Assembly: GCA_013334225.1 (NCBI GenBank)
Contig: JAAXXY010000002.1
Span: 2,084-66,083 of the forward strand
Reading direction: 5' to 3'
Source: Chlorobiaceae bacterium
GTDB taxonomy: Bacteria > Bacteroidota > Chlorobiia > Chlorobiales > Chlorobiaceae
Length of the DNA stretch: 64,000 nt
A model generated the notes under the pieces. That model saw nothing but the letters and a program-made list of their open reading frames with translations. It searched no databases and had not been told where the DNA came from. Positions 63,617 through 64,000 of this stretch are shown here, in pieces. The translations under genes were made by a program, and so were the position numbers. The first letter of the stretch is position 1. Each line of letters starts with the position of its first letter.

Positions 63617-64000
63617 TTATTTGTTAATAAAGATAGCCCTTCTGAGAATTGCCCAATCCGATGTCGCCGGCTTTCCGGAAGGCAGAATGGTAAGTGGTGA
63701 CAGGGTTGCGTTGTTGAAATTGGCATCTATTATATTGGCACCTTTCAGGTTTGCCCCTTCGAGATGCGCGTTTTCAAGATCTGCTTCGAAAAGGGATGCT
63801 TCTTGAAGATTGGCTCCCCTGAAATCGGCGCCCTCGAGCATTGCGCCGAACAACATGGCTTTCGTCAGATTGGAGTCGCTGAAGTCCGCACCTTTTAAAA
63901 ATGCCCGGTCGAAGTTCGCGTTCTCAAGATTGGCGCCATGCAGCTTTGCCGCTTTCATATCGGCTTTATGGAAGTTGGCGTTGCGTAGATCGGCACCGGC
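63617..64000 (-). CDS. Pentapeptide-repeat protein, 5' end beyond the window
   Basis: At least 128 residues; the frame continues past the right edge. The repeats follow A(D/N)Lxx spacing (ANLENANFDRAFLKGADF, ANLQEASLFEADLENAHLE), forming a quadrilateral beta helix. Such proteins can mimic DNA or bind partners; the role here is unknown. The last 35 residues are not repeat-like and end in AIFINK. The gene runs leftward into the window. Confidence 0.85.
   Translation of the reverse strand, partial: AGADLRNANFHKADMKAAKLHGANLENANFDRAFLKGADFSDSNLTKAMLFGAMLEGADFRGANLQEASLFEADLENAHLEGANLKGANIIDANFNNATLSPLTILPSGKPATSDWAILRRAIFINK

Overview
The window looks like chromosomal DNA of a green sulfur bacterium (Chlorobiales, Chlorobium-like). 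Supporting signs are a Cyc2-type porin-cytochrome, an ArsA ATPase with a C-terminal HSP20-like domain, a TreS-maltokinase/GlgE pair, System II cytochrome c assembly and many c-type cytochromes. No photosynthesis gene or rRNA lies in the window, so the assignment is an inference (about 70% sure).\n\n1-8.9 kb: oxidative-stress genes (katG, a PerR-like regulator, rubrerythrin), small hydrolases and unknowns, an ADPRibase-Mn-like phosphoesterase, and prfB with its programmed +1 frameshift. 9-21.6 kb: the GlgE alpha-glucan pathway (glgE, treS-mak fusion), an esterase, mazG, a short-chain dehydrogenase, mnmE, a MORN-repeat protein and the ccsA/resB cytochrome c assembly pair.\n\n21.6-35 kb: an electron-transfer island. 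A long AT-rich upstream region leads to a Cyc2-like outer-membrane cytochrome. It is followed by a b6f-like complex made of a Rieske protein, a 2[4Fe-4S] ferredoxin, a split cytochrome b, a membrane-anchored octaheme cytochrome with a long coiled coil, a monoheme lipoprotein and a cupredoxin-like protein. An Nramp-like transporter and a minus-strand set (12-heme cytochrome, small b-type membrane protein, DUF4405 protein) come next. The simplest reading is an extracellular electron (probably Fe(II)) uptake route joined to the quinone pool.\n\n35-56 kb: metal and sulfite transporters, then two copies of a tlpA-DUF4266-DUF3570-apbE-dsbD module on either side of a complete type I secretion system and its Ig-repeat substrate. 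Copy 1 lacks apbE and copy 2 keeps only the 3' end of tlpA. The two dsbD genes are almost identical over 1.87 kb, whereas the DUF3570 barrels have diverged. Both barrels keep ApbE-type flavinylation motifs (DSVSGAS, DTVTGAS), so this module is my best candidate for a little-described system: a flavinylated outer-membrane barrel with a Cys-Gly-Cys-tailed lipoprotein, fed by thiol-disulfide proteins.\n\n56-64 kb: a methyltransferase, two RlpA-like proteins, Kup, TerC, ArsA, two small unknown proteins and a pentapeptide-repeat protein that runs off the end. No tRNA, CRISPR array or transposase gene was seen.
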